Shown here: positions 1-11,125 of the stretch, one piece after another
Layout of the letters: every line of letters starts with the position of its first letter
How positions within the stretch are numbered: the first letter of the stretch is position 1
NCBI GenBank assembly: GCA_001931905.2
Contig: MSJI02000123.1
Span: 1-42,932, forward strand
Reading direction: 5' to 3'
Origin: Cladosporium sp. IMV 00045
Taxonomy: Eukaryota > Ascomycota > Dothideomycetes > Cladosporiales > Cladosporiaceae
Length of the DNA stretch: 42,932 nt
Position numbers and translations under genes: made by a program
Notes under the pieces: model-generated
The model's input: only the letters and a program-made list of their open reading frames with translations
Database searches by the model: none
What the model was told of the DNA's origin: nothing

Positions 1-383
1 GCTGCGTAGACGCAACACTCAGCCTGCTGCGGTTGGCTTCATTTTCCTTACCTGTTACAACTGTGCAATGATCATGTGATCGCGCCTAACAACACAGCCA
101 GCCAGCAAAAGAAGTGACACGACCTGAGCTCTTGCCGCAGCGACTCCCGCAATGTGCCCTGCAGAGCCTGGACACTCGCGCCTTCCTCTTCTTTGACACT
201 GCCACGGCTTCCGCCAGCAGTTGATCCTTCCTCGTATAGACTCCACGACCCTCGCTGCGGAAGAACCATCTTTTTACGCCTATCTGAACCGATCACGACT
301 CGCCCAACTACCGTCGCCAGCGCGGACCTTTCACTACAACACCCGCCTCTGCGCTTTGCGCGCACGTTGAAGAGCAAGGAAAC
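1..383 (+). promoter_or_regulatory. Upstream region and 5' leader of the SIZ1-like gene
   Basis: No protein-coding gene is recognised here. The stretch lies directly upstream of the SIZ1-like start codon and presumably holds its promoter and 5' UTR. Pyrimidine-rich blocks occur around 180-240. No convincing TATA box was seen. Confidence 0.4.
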
Positions 384-2766
384 ATGGCTTCTGGAGGGCA
401 CGTACTCGCGCAGCAGCGACCGAACGTCGAAGCGCGCATCAAGGTTCTGATCAACGAAGACCTTAAGAAGATCTGCAAAGCCTACGGACAACCCGTCTCT
501 GGAACCAAGGTCGTTCTGCAAAAGAGGTGTATCGCAGGTGAGTGAATGTACATGAGAATCGCAAGCCAAGTAGGCGGAGCGGAGCGGGATGTGGGGAAGC
601 GCTCGAGTTGAAGACGAGGGTGCTTCTTGTGGAATCGCGCAGTCGCTTAATTACCTACATCCTTACCCTCAGTCGACAATCGGCGCGAGTACGAGCTGGA
701 TGCGGATTCGGACATTTTGCTGACAACACACAGTACTCGAGGAGATCGTGGCCAAAGGCGACCCGGTCGCATTCGACGAGTTCAAGCACCGCGTTTCGAA
801 TCACGGTCTTGCGCCACAGCACGAACAAGGGAGCTTCAGCGGCGGCGGCGCTCCCTACAGACCATCTGGCATGGCGCCTGGTGCTGCCTCGAGAGCAGCA
901 ATGGGCGCACCCATGTCGAGACGTGAGTGCCCAGCTTCAGCCTCACCGAGCGAATTACCAACTGACAAGTCAACAGTGACATTCAAGCCAAGCCCTTTCT
1001 ACAACGTGGTGGGCGATGTTCTGAGACCGACTGATCTGCCAGGTAGATAATCCCGTCCCCTCACCTGCTTTAAAGGAATCACTTACCAGATGCTAATAGG
1101 CCTGGCAGAAATGCCCCAAAATCGCCACACCGTCAGAGCTGATATCAAGCTCAGTGACCAACACGCACGGCAGCTCAAAGATGACCCAAGCATGCGACTA
1201 ATGCTGTACTGCGGTCAAAATACTGGCATCAATCCTTACGCGGCGATTGATATTGCCTTCCCAAATCAGATCGAAGTTAAGGTCAACGGCGACGACGTGA
1301 AGTCAAATTACAAGGGACTGAAAAATCAACCTGGATCGACAAAGCCGGCAGATATCACGAGCTACATCCGCAAGCTCGCTGGTTACCCTAACCAAATATC
1401 GGTCTGCTACGCCTTGACCCAACGACGCTTCTCATATGTCGTCTCCCTGGTGAAACGCCACTCCGCAGAGGAACTCGCACAGCGTATTAAGAGTGCGCGT
1501 GTGATCCCCAAGATCCAGGTGATCGAGGAGATGAGCAAAGCAAATGCAGATCCCGATATCGAAACGTCAAGCTCAAAGATGTCGCTCAAGGATCCGGTTT
1601 CAATCACTCGCATCACCATGCCCATCCGCTCCACGGTATGCCAACATACACAGTGCTTCGATGGTCGATTCTTCATGGAGCTCCAAGAGCAAGCACCCAC
1701 CTGGCAATGTCCTATTTGCGCCAAGACCGTCAGCTTCGAGAGCCTATGCGTGGACAAATACTTCGAAGAGATCCTGAACACCACCGATAAATCCATTGAA
1801 CAAGTCACCATCGAGCCCAATGGGCAGTGGATCGTGGAGCAGGAGGATGAAGACAAAGGCAAGAGCAATCAAGCGAAAGGAGAAGCGAGAGCAGCCTGGG
1901 ACGACGACTTTGACGACGATGTCATCGAAGTCCTGGACGATTCACCGAAAGCTCATACCAACGGGGTCAAGCAAGAGTTGACGACCGCATCACCAATGGG
2001 CCCTCCTGGGCTCTCATTCAACACACCGCCAGTATCATCACGAGAAGCTAGTGTCGCCCGTTCGAATGCATCTGCACAACGCCCTGCCGGTAGCAACAAG
2101 CGCTCCGCCAGCGCGGTGATCGATCTCACATTGGATGACGAGGAGGAAGAGCAACCGCCAAGGCCGGCGAAACGGCAGACAACAGGTAATCCACTGGGCG
2201 GACCGACGAGTTCCTTCACTACCCCTCCGGCCGTGCCAGAGCCATCGAGACATCAGGCTTACCATCAGCAGCCCGCTGAAAGCTCCACTTCGCACCGACC
2301 TTTCAGCGCTGGACAATCGATGCGACCGCCAACGAATCAACACGCTTTCGCTGGCCCTCATTCCCCGCTCCGCGCATCGCCCTTTGCCAGCGTCTGTCCA
2401 CAACAGCCATTCGTCCCGCCTCGTCTGGACTCAAACAGCCCAGCTCGCATGAACGGATACGGTCCATTTTCAATGCGACCACCTTCGCGCGGCTACGAGT
2501 CTTCCCAATCGCCCGCGGGACCAGCGAGTCCGCTTTACCAGCAACAACAACACCAGTCCCAGCATGACTCTCGGAACGGATATCCGCCTGCGTCTGCGTT
2601 CATGACTGCATCTCAGCATCGTCTCCAGCAGCAGCAACAACAACAACAACAACAGCAGCATTCGCCGCAGCAAAGGCAGAACGACAACTCGCAGCATAGC
2701 TACCCAGGTTCCGGGCCCGGCACCTGGAGGAGCGATTACTCGTCGTCATACAACGGGGCCGGCTGA
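384..2766 (+). CDS. SIZ1: SIZ/PIAS-type SUMO E3 ligase (SAP, PINIT, SP-RING)
   Basis: This gene encodes a nuclear E3 that passes SUMO from Ubc9 to substrates. I read four exons: 384-537, 734-922, 977-1042 and 1109-2766, giving 688 aa. Exon 1 carries a SAP-like DNA-binding segment (about residues 10-50, ending KVVLQKRCIAG). A PINIT domain starts at SPFYNVVGDVLRP, encoded by exon 3. The SP-RING follows at about 306-365, with C314, H316, the CFD motif and the CPIC motif at about 337. Downstream are two SUMO-interaction motifs, VIEVLDD (about 408) and VIDLTLDDEEEE (about 473). The tail is disordered and P/S/Q-rich with an 11-residue glutamine run. The start was chosen because it is the first ATG in frame with the SAP segment. 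Intron 1 (196 nt) is the longest. Domain order matches fungal Siz proteins; splice sites are read by eye. Confidence 0.9.
2626..2658 (+). repeat. CAG/CAA polyglutamine tract in SIZ1-like gene
   Basis: Eleven consecutive Gln codons (three CAG, six CAA, two CAG) lie near the C-terminus. Mixed codons suggest it is more stable than a pure CAG tract. Confidence 0.9.
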
Positions 2767-5030
2767 GAACACCAAACGGCAGCCTGCATGAATCGGGCAG
2801 TATGAGATAAGACGCAGTCTTTAGCAGCTCATGAACCACACAAACCCCTGCGAAACCCGCAAAATTTCCAACAACTTGGACTCACAAGCATCGAGGCGGC
2901 GCATACGGTCAGGGAACAACAGCGAAGGAGTTTCGCGATCATCCTTTTGAACATCTTCTTTTCTGCCCTTTCTCACGTAGGGCTGGTTTGCTTCTTTCAT
3001 AAAAAGCATCTTTTGAGACGACCAACATCCGGCCGTCTTTCCCTTTGTGTATGTAAAGTTACCACGGCGTGGGAGAGTGTGAGATACCCGAGTTTTCCCT
3101 TTTCTCTTTTCTTTGCGTGGGAGTATTTGCGTGGGAGTAAGAAGGAAGAAGGAAGAAGGAAAGCGAGACGGAGGCGGAGAGGATAACCGCCGGATTGTTA
3201 GGAGGTACCTCCGACAGCACTACATAGTGATTATTGATGGCGACAAGTGTATTGAACAGACGATTGAAACTTCCACTGTTTTGTAAAACATACATATGTG
3301 TGTGACAACGACGACCAACAACAAAGCGGCAAATGATAGAGCAGGCATGCGTCTGGGTTCACAAGAAGATTAAAGATGTGATGGATTTGTTCTGGACTGC
3401 ACAAAGCTGCAAACCAGGCGGCCTCGACAAATCCTTCGATCGGAAATCAGAACATAATCCACCGTCGTCATACGGCTCTCCCTCTCGTTCCTTCACCGAC
3501 AAAATAGCGTTTTGATCGCAGCGATTGGAACGTCTGCGCAACGATCATTGCCACAAAGGCGAGATCCGCAATAAACGATACTTGTAGTAAGGAGCGAAAA
3601 AGATCTTTCGGCGAGAAGAGAAAATCGGAGCCCAGCGCGATGTGATTGGGAGAGAGGGAGGATCGTCTTTTGTGACGAAAAAGGCGCGCCACGGCGACAA
3701 GCTGGTTTTTGGGGTGCCACCGAAAGATCAGTCCACAAAAACGACATGAACTGTCATTCTCCACATGTCGACGTGCCTCCGTGATGATCGGATAGTAGTG
3801 GCATCGCATGGAAGCACGCACGAACCGTCCCAGATGTTCAGTTTAGAGATAGAGAGCTCCAACTGGCTGGAGATGGAGCTCGCCTCGCAAGCGCCGACGA
3901 GGCGGATCACCCTTCTCACAGGCTCGCAGGAGGATTGTGCAGGTGCAGGGAAGGCAAGGAGTCTAGTTCATTCTTCTCTCGTGAAACACAGACTCGACAG
4001 GGCGGATTATCAGATCGAAAACTAATCAGACCACTTTCACGAGCATCAGATAAAACAGGGGCAGAGGAGGAAGGCGCGGCGCGTGGCAAGTCAGAGACGA
4101 GACGTTTGCCCACCGAACAACCCAATCCCAATTTCCGCGCTCTTTCCGATCCTTCCTCATACCACGCTAGAGAAGTCCGCCCAGGAACAAGGTGATGGGA
4201 GGGCCAATTAGAGTTGATCTGACAGGGACCAGCGGCGCGGGAGCAACCTCTTTCCACCTTTTCCACGCCATTTTGCCTTGCTCGCCACGTTGAGACCCTG
4301 CAGGCGCCGTATGCACCTTTCTCCACCTTTTGCGCGTAAATTTGGACAGGTCGAGGGAAAGTGGCCTGATTTTGTTGTTGCTGCTGCTTGAGAGCTGCGC
4401 TGCTCGCTCCCACAGACCCCTGGCACCTGGCTGGGCAAATCTGCTGCTGTTTGTCGCTGCTGCTCGGTCGTCGGCAAATGGTGCTGGTGCTGTGTAGTGC
4501 GTGCGCGACTAGTTGGCCTCATGCCATTCTTGCGACTACACGCGGCAGATTGCAGTGCCAATTAGTGAGCTGACTTTGGTGCAATCGCCCTGTCACGGCT
4601 CGTCGGTTCGCCTGATCCGTATATCCTCCTCCATCCTTATCCTTCCCTTTTCTTCCACTCGCTATATGCTTCCTCTTCCCTACTTGACTTTCTCTCTGTT
4701 TTCAAACACTACACCCGTCTGCCTGTCCGCCTTCAATTCTCATCAAGTAAGCTTGTGAGATCGGCAGGGAAGCTTGGATCGTACGACTTCAAATTACCAT
4801 CCTCCCTCCTGCAACCCCACTAGCTCCCGAGCATTGAAAGGAGCCAAAACACGCCTCGAGAGTTTAAAAATAATAATCCTACACAACCACCACCACCACC
4901 ACTCTCCTGCACTCCCACGCGTTCTCGCTTTCGCCTTCGCGATTGTCAATCTTCCACACCCTCTCGACACCGCCGTCAACACAGCCATCCCCATCGTCCC
5001 ACGCCACTCGGCGTAAGCAATCCGCCAGCC
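2767..5030. other. 2.3-kb intergenic region between SIZ1 and ERG3
   Basis: No gene is recognised. The left part should be the SIZ1 3' UTR, including a purine-rich stretch of GAAGGA units near 3140-3180. The right part, about 4600-5030, is CT-rich and contains a CAC-repeat near 4888-4902; it looks like the ERG3 promoter and 5' leader. Open frames exist on both strands but show no domain, splice structure or codon signature that I can support. Confidence 0.5.
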
Positions 5031-6248
5031 ATGGACGTCGTCCTCGAGGTCGCCGACGCCTTCATGTTCGATCGCATGTACGCGAACCTTCTGCCCATAC
5101 ACTCCGCCTTCTCCGCCTTCGACCCCATCACCACCCTCACCGCCGGCTTCAAGGGCTACGACAACTCTTCCACATTCGCCGATGCCACACGATCCGCCCC
5201 TGTGGCCTCCAGCGCGTGGCAGTTTGAGCCCGCGAGCCAATACTTCAGCGTGCAGCCCAGCGAGTATGCGTGGATGAGCAGGTGGCCTAGGGACAATGTT
5301 TACAGACAGTTTGTCAGCTTGTACATCCTCACATGGTAAGTTTGAGATCTCCCTCCTTGTTGAGCTTGAGGTGCGTTCAGAACAGCAAGACTGACAATCC
5401 ACCGCAGGCTCTTCGGCGCCCTTATCTACGCCACATTCGCATCCCTCAGCTACATCTTCATCTTCGACAAGACCACCTTCCAACATCCCAAATACCTCAA
5501 GAACCAGATGCGCCTGGAGATCAAGCAAACCCTCGAAGCGATCCCCATAATGGCTATCTTCACCGTGCCCTTCTTCGTCGCCGAAGTCCGCAACCTCAGC
5601 TTCATCTACGACAGCGCAACGGACCCAGGCTTCACCCACCCGATCCTGAGCATCTTCGGCAACGCGTGGAACTACCTGCAATTCCCCGTCTTCCTGAGCT
5701 TCACCGACTTCGGCATCTACTGGATCCACCGCGCGCTGCACAGCAAGATGCTGTACAAGCGCCTGCACAAGCCGCACCACAAATGGATCATGCCCACGCC
5801 CTTCGCCTCGCACGCCTTCCACCCGCTCGACGGCTTCGCGCAATCCGTCCCCTACCACCTCTTCCCCTTCATCTTCCCGCTGCAGAAGTTCGCCTACATC
5901 GCGCTCTTCACTTTCATCCAGATCTGGACGGTCATGATCCACGACGGCGAGTACGTCGCCAACTCGCCCGTCATCAACGGCGCCGCCTGCCACACCATGC
6001 ACCACCTGTACTTCAACTACAACTACGGCCAGTTCACGACGCTGTGGGACCGTCTGGGAGGCTCGTACCGCAAGCCCAACATGGAGCTGTTCTTCAAGGA
6101 GACTAAGATGGCTGCTGCCGAGTGGAACAGGCAGGTCGTCGAGATGGAGAAGCTGCAGGAGCAGGTCGAGGGCAAGGACGATAGGACTTATGGCGGAGAG
6201 GATGTGGAGCCCGTCGGTGTTTACAGGGAGGCGAAGAAGGTGCAGTAG
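5031..6248 (+). CDS. ERG3: Sterol C-5 desaturase (ERG3), complete copy
   Basis: This ER membrane di-iron enzyme introduces the C-5(6) double bond into episterol late in ergosterol synthesis. There are two exons, 5031-5335 and 5408-6248, giving 381 aa; the intron splits the Trp102 codon (TG/G). The fatty-acid hydroxylase superfamily histidine clusters are all present: H209-R-A-L-H213, H222-K-P-H-H226 and H297-T-M-H-H301. Hydrophobic segments around 100-125, 145-165, 190-205 and 245-285 fit a multi-spanning membrane protein. The motif [16 protein letters not shown] is diagnostic for ERG3 rather than ERG25. The C-terminus is charged and ends KKVQ. It is convergent with the THO2 copy downstream. 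A second, 5'-truncated copy of the same gene follows the N gap. Confidence 0.95.
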
Positions 6249-7397
6249 TGGGTGCTGCTGTTTGTCCTTTTCTCGTCTGCCCTTTTTCCTTTGCGTTCTC
6301 GCAGACCGCTGAGAGCAGAAAAGCCTTTTTCTTTCCTATCATCGTCGGATATTCCCCACTTCGACGCAACACGATATTCTAATACACAAACCTTGTTCGG
6401 CACCTAAACTTGGTGCTCTGGCGTTTACGGGGAGGGAACTGGGATGGATCAGCGTAGGATACCTTTTACTACTACTACTATTACTTCGTCACTGAAGAAG
6501 ACATTACTTTATGAAAGCAAATAGAACTTTGATTATCCATTCGATCCTTCCTTTTTGCCCAAACAATCCACAAGACGAGCAGTATGGAGATTCTTCCCAT
6601 TCCAACCTGCAAAATCAAGCTTATCGGACCGGTATCAATCCGCATTCCTTTCCTCACCTCTATCCATCCATCCATCCATTGACACCACGGAACAAAAAGT
6701 AGAACGTCCTCGTCCCACGAATGGAAACATCCCGAAGCGAATCAAAATCGCTCCCTCACTCGCCTGTCTGCCTGTCAAACTTATTCGAGCAAAGGAGGGG
6801 GGAAAAAGGACAGACTTCATCGACTTCATCAATGACCTACCGGTCAGAATTCTGGCACATCTATGGAGAGCGTGGAAATGGGTTGGAAACAGTACGCTCT
6901 TGCTCCGGCTTGAATGACAGAATCCAAGGGGGGGGGGGAGGAAACCTTTGAGCGTTTGTGCATTTTTTATTCTTTTTGAGTCTCGTTCTTGTTCTTTTTG
7001 TTGGGTACATAGTACACAGCCACGCATCTCACGTCCTTAGGGGGGGGCAATTTCTTTCGCCCTTCAACAGGAAATTGGAAAGCCTCTTCCAGCGAAGAAA
7101 GGGAATCAGAGGGGAAAAGGACCCAAAGAAAAAGAGGTTTGAAGTAAGGTCATAGTAGGGAAGAGCCACTGCAGGGCTTCCAGCAAAGTAGAGGAAAATC
7201 AGAAGTGTTTTGGCAGATAAGGGAATCACACCACCGCCGTCGCTATGCCCTCCCAAACAAACTAAGCAAAAAAAGTTCCATAGCCTTTGGAATCTCCATA
7301 TCACGCAGTGCGTTCGTCGCACTCCTCCCACCAACGACCTGTCAGCTCCACCCCCAATCAAACCCAAACTCCAGACGCTCTCAGATCACGGGACACT
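6249..7397. other. Convergent ERG3-THO2 spacer, copy A
   Basis: This holds the 3' UTRs of two convergent genes. The first 230 bp still align with copy B, including the shared TGCTCTGGCGTTTACGGG stretch and a TACTAC repeat. The rest is mostly unalignable by eye. Two G runs, G11 at 6928-6938 and G8 at 7040-7047, are absent from copy B. No gene is seen. Confidence 0.6.
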
Positions 7398-10300
7398 CTA
7401 CCTCCCGCTCCTACGCCTCTTAGCCGGATCAAACCCGCCAGCCCCAGGCCCATCGTCGTGCCTCCGCTTCCGACCGTCCATGCCCAGCTGTTGCTGCTGC
7501 TGAGACGGCGCCATGAGGTCCTCGCGCGGGCCGCTTCTGCCGTCGTGCTCGCCGCCACGTCGACCACCTCTGAACTCCCCTCCTCCTCCCCTGCCGCCTC
7601 GTCGGCCGTCGCCGCCCTGCGCGTCGCGCCGGGACGGGCCGCGCTCCCACTCTGGCGGCGGGGGCGGGGGGCCTGGAGGCGGGCCCGGAGGGGCGTTGGA
7701 GCCGAAGGAGCCTTGCGATCGGCTCTGGCTCTGTTGTTGGTCGTCGCCGCGGCGGTCGCGGCCGGAGCGCTCGTCGCGCCCTCCTCCTGCGCGTCTGTCG
7801 TGGCTTGGTTTTTCGCGAGGGTCGTCCATGCCTGCTCCTCCTGGCGGAGGCGGCGGGCCGCGACGGGGTGGGACGTCGTCGCCGCCTCTGCGCTCGCGGC
7901 TTGGGTGGCGGCTGCTTCGCTGCCCTCTGGGCTCGGTGCGCTCGTCTTCGTAGCGTCTTGCGCGGGGTTCGCGGTCTTCGCCGCCGCCGCGGCTGGCGAA
8001 GAGGTCGGCGCGGGAATCTGGGCCGGCGGGTGCTTCGCGGCGCGAGGGAGTGTCCATTGCGGGCGCTGCGGAGGATGTAGATGGCGAGGGGGCGGTGTAG
8101 CTTATGCTTCTGGCTGCGCCGCGGAATTGCATGCCTTGGTTGTTGTTTGCTGCGGGGCCGTTGTTGCCGGCTCCTTGGAGGGCGGCATTGATGTTGGCGC
8201 GTTGTCTGTCGCCGCGGGGTTTGCGTTCCGATCCTGCTGGGCCAGATGGCGGGCCGGCTGCCGGAGAGGGGCCTGTCGGAGTGCCAGCGGGTGGCCTGTT
8301 TGATCTTGGGCCTGAAGGTGGTGGGCCGGTTGGTGAGGCAGCGTTGCGAGAAGCGCCGCTGGGTCCTGTGTTGGTCTGGATTGGCGGAGGCATGTTGCTG
8401 CCGAATTTGGCCATGCGTGAGGGATGCATGCCACTCACGGGGCCACTCTCGGCAGCTGGTGTAGACGGCTGAGAAGTGGCGGGTTGACGATCGGCAAACT
8501 CCTGACGGCTAGCTGGTTCTCGTGAAGACTCATTCCTTGCAGGTCCTGGTGCCGTAAAGTTCCGCCCGCCTCTGCCAGCAGGTCCACTGGCGGCGCGTGG
8601 GCCAGAGGGAGTGTCTGGGCTTGGAGCGTTGGCGGGCGCGTTCAGTCGACCGTAAGAAGATTCGGAGTGCGCTGCGTCGCGGTTCGACCTGCCACGAGGG
8701 GGTTCGTTGGCCAATTCCCGACCACTTCCGCGAGACGCACGAGGACCAGTTGGTGTGTCTTGCTCGCGAGAGGTTTCATGCTGCTCGTGCCTTCCATTTG
8801 GCCTGGTATCCGGTCCAGTGGCGGGAGCGGTGGCAGGGGCGCCTCGTTCATCGTGCCTAGCATCTCTGTCACGTCTACGATCTCTGTCGCCTCGTGGGTT
8901 TTCGGATATGAGCGCAGCGCGAGCGGGGTTGACGACAGGCTCCATGTTCGGGTTGGCCGCTTGTCCTACGCCTGGTGAAGATCTCGTATCTTGCTGGTGA
9001 CCTGGAGGTGCACTGTCGGATCTGATTTGGTTGAGCCTCTCAGGATGCGGGGACTGCCCAGGAGGGGGACCCATGCCACGACCACTTCTGTCGGGTTGGC
9101 CATGGGAGGCGGGCATCTGCTGCGGTCCCAAAGGTTCGCGCCTCGACGTGGTGCGTGGCTCATCTCTTGGGCCCTGAGGACCAGGCATTTGCTGAGGACC
9201 CAAGGGTTCACGCTTTGGATGGCGAGGCTCGTCTCTCATAGGCTGTGAGCCGGGCATTTGCTGTGGACCCAGAGGCTCACGTCGTCCAACACCACGCATC
9301 TCATCCCGAGGGAAACGAGAGTCGCCCGGTGCCGCTCTAGGGTCTTGGCGCTCGTCTCGGTATGCTCTAGGAGGGCCGTATTGGTCGCGTGGATCTCTCT
9401 CTGGTGTCCTTGCACGACTGCGGTGGCCTGGAGATCTCTCCCGAGGAGGCCTGGTCTCGGATGGACGATCGAGTCGGCCGTACTGTTCGTCATTACGGCC
9501 GCCACGGTTACCGCGGCCTCCTGGGGGACCTGGAAGAGGCTTGGAGGGGAGCGAATTCTCCGCGCGAGGAGCTGAGGAATTTGAACGTGCGGGCGGCTGG
9601 CTGTCTGATCTGAACGAGCCATTTCGTGCAGACCCATTAGCGGTGGGAGGCTGTCTTGCATTGCCAGAAGGACCTGGAGTTGACGGCTTTGATTCAGCTC
9701 TGCGGTCGTTCCTGCTCGGCCTTGGTTGGCTCTCGGTCTGACTTCCAGATTTTGTTTCCGAATTTCCCTGAGCCGGCGGAGCGTCATCCATCTTCACATC
9801 TTGACTAGTGTTCGGCTTCTCGTCTTCGATCTCTCCGTCTTCCGCGCCGCTCGACTTTACAGGATCGCCGTTGGAAAGCTTCGAGCCAGATGGCTTGAAC
9901 TCTTGTGCGCCAGCGTTCAGCTTTGGCGTTGCACCTCCAGGCTGTGGCGTTTCGGGCCTGGCAGATGGTGCTCTGCTTTCGTCCGCCGAATCATCCTTCT
10001 CCTTGCCATGAAGTCTGAAGTTTTGAGGCATGATCCATGCCTTCTCACGGTTCTTGAGTGGCCCACGCAGAGAAAGAGCTGCCAATTTGAGATCGTTTCG
10101 AGTCTCCTTTAATGAAAGAGCCTCCGCGATGTCTGTGAGTTGTCTGCCCTGGTGTTTCAATGCCGGGAAAACGTTGACGACGGTTCTCAATACAACGATG
10201 CTGTTGCGGATCTGCATGTAGTCGCCAGAGTTGAAGCAGTTCTTCAACGCCCATGTCAAAGCATTGTGCCAATTGCTGAGAAGTTGTCGGAAAGTCTCGT

Positions 10301-11105
10301 AGTTCATCTGATTAATAGGAGCGCCATTGGAATCAACGCTCTTAGCGAATCCGTGCAGCTGCCTTTGGCTACCCAGCGCTTCTTTTTCATAGATTTCTTG
10401 CTCCGAGTGCCAATGCGCAAGCATCTTCAAGATCTCATATAGGAAACGACCAAAGTTCTCGGCTTCTCTCGCTGTACATTGAGAAATAATCCCGGAAAGT
10501 TGCTCCTTGTGGAACAGCTGTCCAAATAGGTGCATGGTGCTGAATCCCGGTGTAGCGTTGTTGTGCATGACCTTGATGATTTGAAGGCAGAAGTGAGCAT
10601 CCAGTGAGGACATCATTGCGCGTGGCAGAAAGCAGTCCTGCAGAAGGGCAAGGTGGCGTGCGATCTTGTCGCGTGCCTCGGTGAGCAACGAGAACCAATG
10701 CTTTTTCTGGGTGTTGAGCCACATTTTGACTTGACTGTAGCCCCTGAACCCACTGATACGCTCGTTCATTTCGGCCCTCAGCTTATCGGCAATGTCGTTC
10801 ACAGCTTTTCGCTTTCGCTCGCGTTCCTTGAGACCATTTGAGCTGAGATCAGTGCGATCACCAGCAATCTGTTTGGCCTGTGCTTGCAGTTTCTCCATTT
10901 CGGCCTGGTAGACCTCCATTGGCACAATGACATCTTGCGGCGCGAGCGTCCAGAAAGTCACGTAAAACGGCACGCTCACGCGAGAAGCTAGCTCTGGCTT
11001 GATCTCCGGAAGCTGATTCATGATCGGTTCCAGCACCGGATGCCATGGGTTCACATCGCCGTTAGTGGTTGCAAAGGCGGACGGCTGAGGTGTTGGGGCA
11101 GGCGT
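7398..11105 (-). CDS. THO2: THO2 (THO complex subunit 2), C-terminal half, cut by the assembly gap
   Basis: This is the 3' portion of a THO2 gene. The frame stays open to the last base before the N run, so the gene is interrupted by missing sequence rather than starting here. The 1235 residues correspond to the last half of the full copy at 12674-19987. They include the helical Tho2 C-terminal core (VSVPFYVTFWTLAPQDVIVP near its beginning) and the long disordered tail ending AKRRRSGR. The core is almost identical to the other copy. The tail differs by scattered substitutions and small indels: one Q is missing after TSQ, two residues are extra in the DEPRHPKRE repeat, and QQ/SQ are added in the QQQSQSRSQ run. 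It is not evidence of a pseudogene, since the break coincides with the gap. Confidence 0.93.
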   Translation of the reverse strand, partial: TPAPTPQPSAFATTNGDVNPWHPVLEPIMNQLPEIKPELASRVSVPFYVTFWTLAPQDVIVPMEVYQAEMEKLQAQAKQIAGDRTDLSSNGLKERERKRKAVNDIADKLRAEMNERISGFRGYSQVKMWLNTQKKHWFSLLTEARDKIARHLALLQDCFLPRAMMSSLDAHFCLQIIKVMHNNATPGFSTMHLFGQLFHKEQLSGIISQCTAREAENFGRFLYEILKMLAHWHSEQEIYEKEALGSQRQLHGFAKSVDSNGAPINQMNYETFRQLLSNWHNALTWALKNCFNSGDYMQIRNSIVVLRTVVNVFPALKHQGRQLTDIAEALSLKETRNDLKLAALSLRGPLKNREKAWIMPQNFRLHGKEKDDSADESRAPSARPETPQPGGATPKLNAGAQEFKPSGSKLSNGDPVKSSGAEDGEIEDEKPNTSQDVKMDDAPPAQGNSETKSGSQTESQPRPSRNDRRAESKPSTPGPSGNARQPPTANGSARNGSFRSDSQPPARSNSSAPRAENSLPSKPLPGPPGGRGNRGGRNDEQYGRLDRPSETRPPRERSPGHRSRARTPERDPRDQYGPPRAYRDERQDPRAAPGDSRFPRDEMRGVGRREPLGPQQMPGSQPMRDEPRHPKREPLGPQQMPGPQGPRDEPRTTSRREPLGPQQMPASHGQPDRSGRGMGPPPGQSPHPERLNQIRSDSAPPGHQQDTRSSPGVGQAANPNMEPVVNPARAALISENPRGDRDRRRDRDARHDERGAPATAPATGPDTRPNGRHEQHETSREQDTPTGPRASRGSGRELANEPPRGRSNRDAAHSESSYGRLNAPANAPSPDTPSGPRAASGPAGRGGRNFTAPGPARNESSREPASRQEFADRQPATSQPSTPAAESGPVSGMHPSRMAKFGSNMPPPIQTNTGPSGASRNAASPTGPPPSGPRSNRPPAGTPTGPSPAAGPPSGPAGSERKPRGDRQRANINAALQGAGNNGPAANNNQGMQFRGAARSISYTAPSPSTSSAAPAMDTPSRREAPAGPDSRADLFASRGGGEDREPRARRYEDERTEPRGQRSSRHPSRERRGGDDVPPRRGPPPPPGGAGMDDPREKPSHDRRAGGGRDERSGRDRRGDDQQQSQSRSQGSFGSNAPPGPPPGPPPPPPEWERGPSRRDAQGGDGRRGGRGGGGEFRGGRRGGEHDGRSGPREDLMAPSQQQQQLGMDGRKRRHDDGPGAGGFDPAKRRRSGR

Positions 11106-11125
11106 NNNNNNNNNNNNNNNNNNNN
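11106..11125. other. Assembly gap (20 N)
   Basis: A run of 20 N separates the two copies of the ERG3/THO2 block. A round length of exactly 20 suggests a placeholder rather than a measured gap. Confidence 0.99.

Larger units (their letters stand above)
5736..11105. repeat. Duplicated block, copy A (ERG3 3' half to THO2 3' half)
   Basis: This block matches 11126-16366 in gene content, order and orientation. Its last base before the N run corresponds to position 16366, and its first base corresponds to 11126. Coding parts are nearly identical; the ERG3-THO2 spacer is strongly diverged and differs in length (1149 against 1035 bp). Confidence 0.93.

Noticed and set aside
3916..4413. 165-codon minus-strand frame upstream of ERG3
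   Set aside because: It has no recognisable domain, its start runs through a short Q repeat, and it overlaps other random frames in the ERG3 promoter region.
4794..6005. 403-codon minus-strand open frame over ERG3
   Set aside because: It is antisense to a well-conserved gene. Its D/E/G/V-rich product is the reverse complement of GC-rich ERG3 codons, with no family resemblance.
7287..8303. Long plus-strand open frames opposite the THO2 tail (also 12524-13751)
   Set aside because: They are antisense shadows of the GC-rich, R/G/P-coding THO2 C-terminus. Their composition is that of reverse-complemented low complexity, and they lack any domain.
7398..11105. Truncated THO2 as a pseudogene
   Set aside because: The frame is open up to the gap with no internal stop and a conserved core, so truncation reflects missing sequence.
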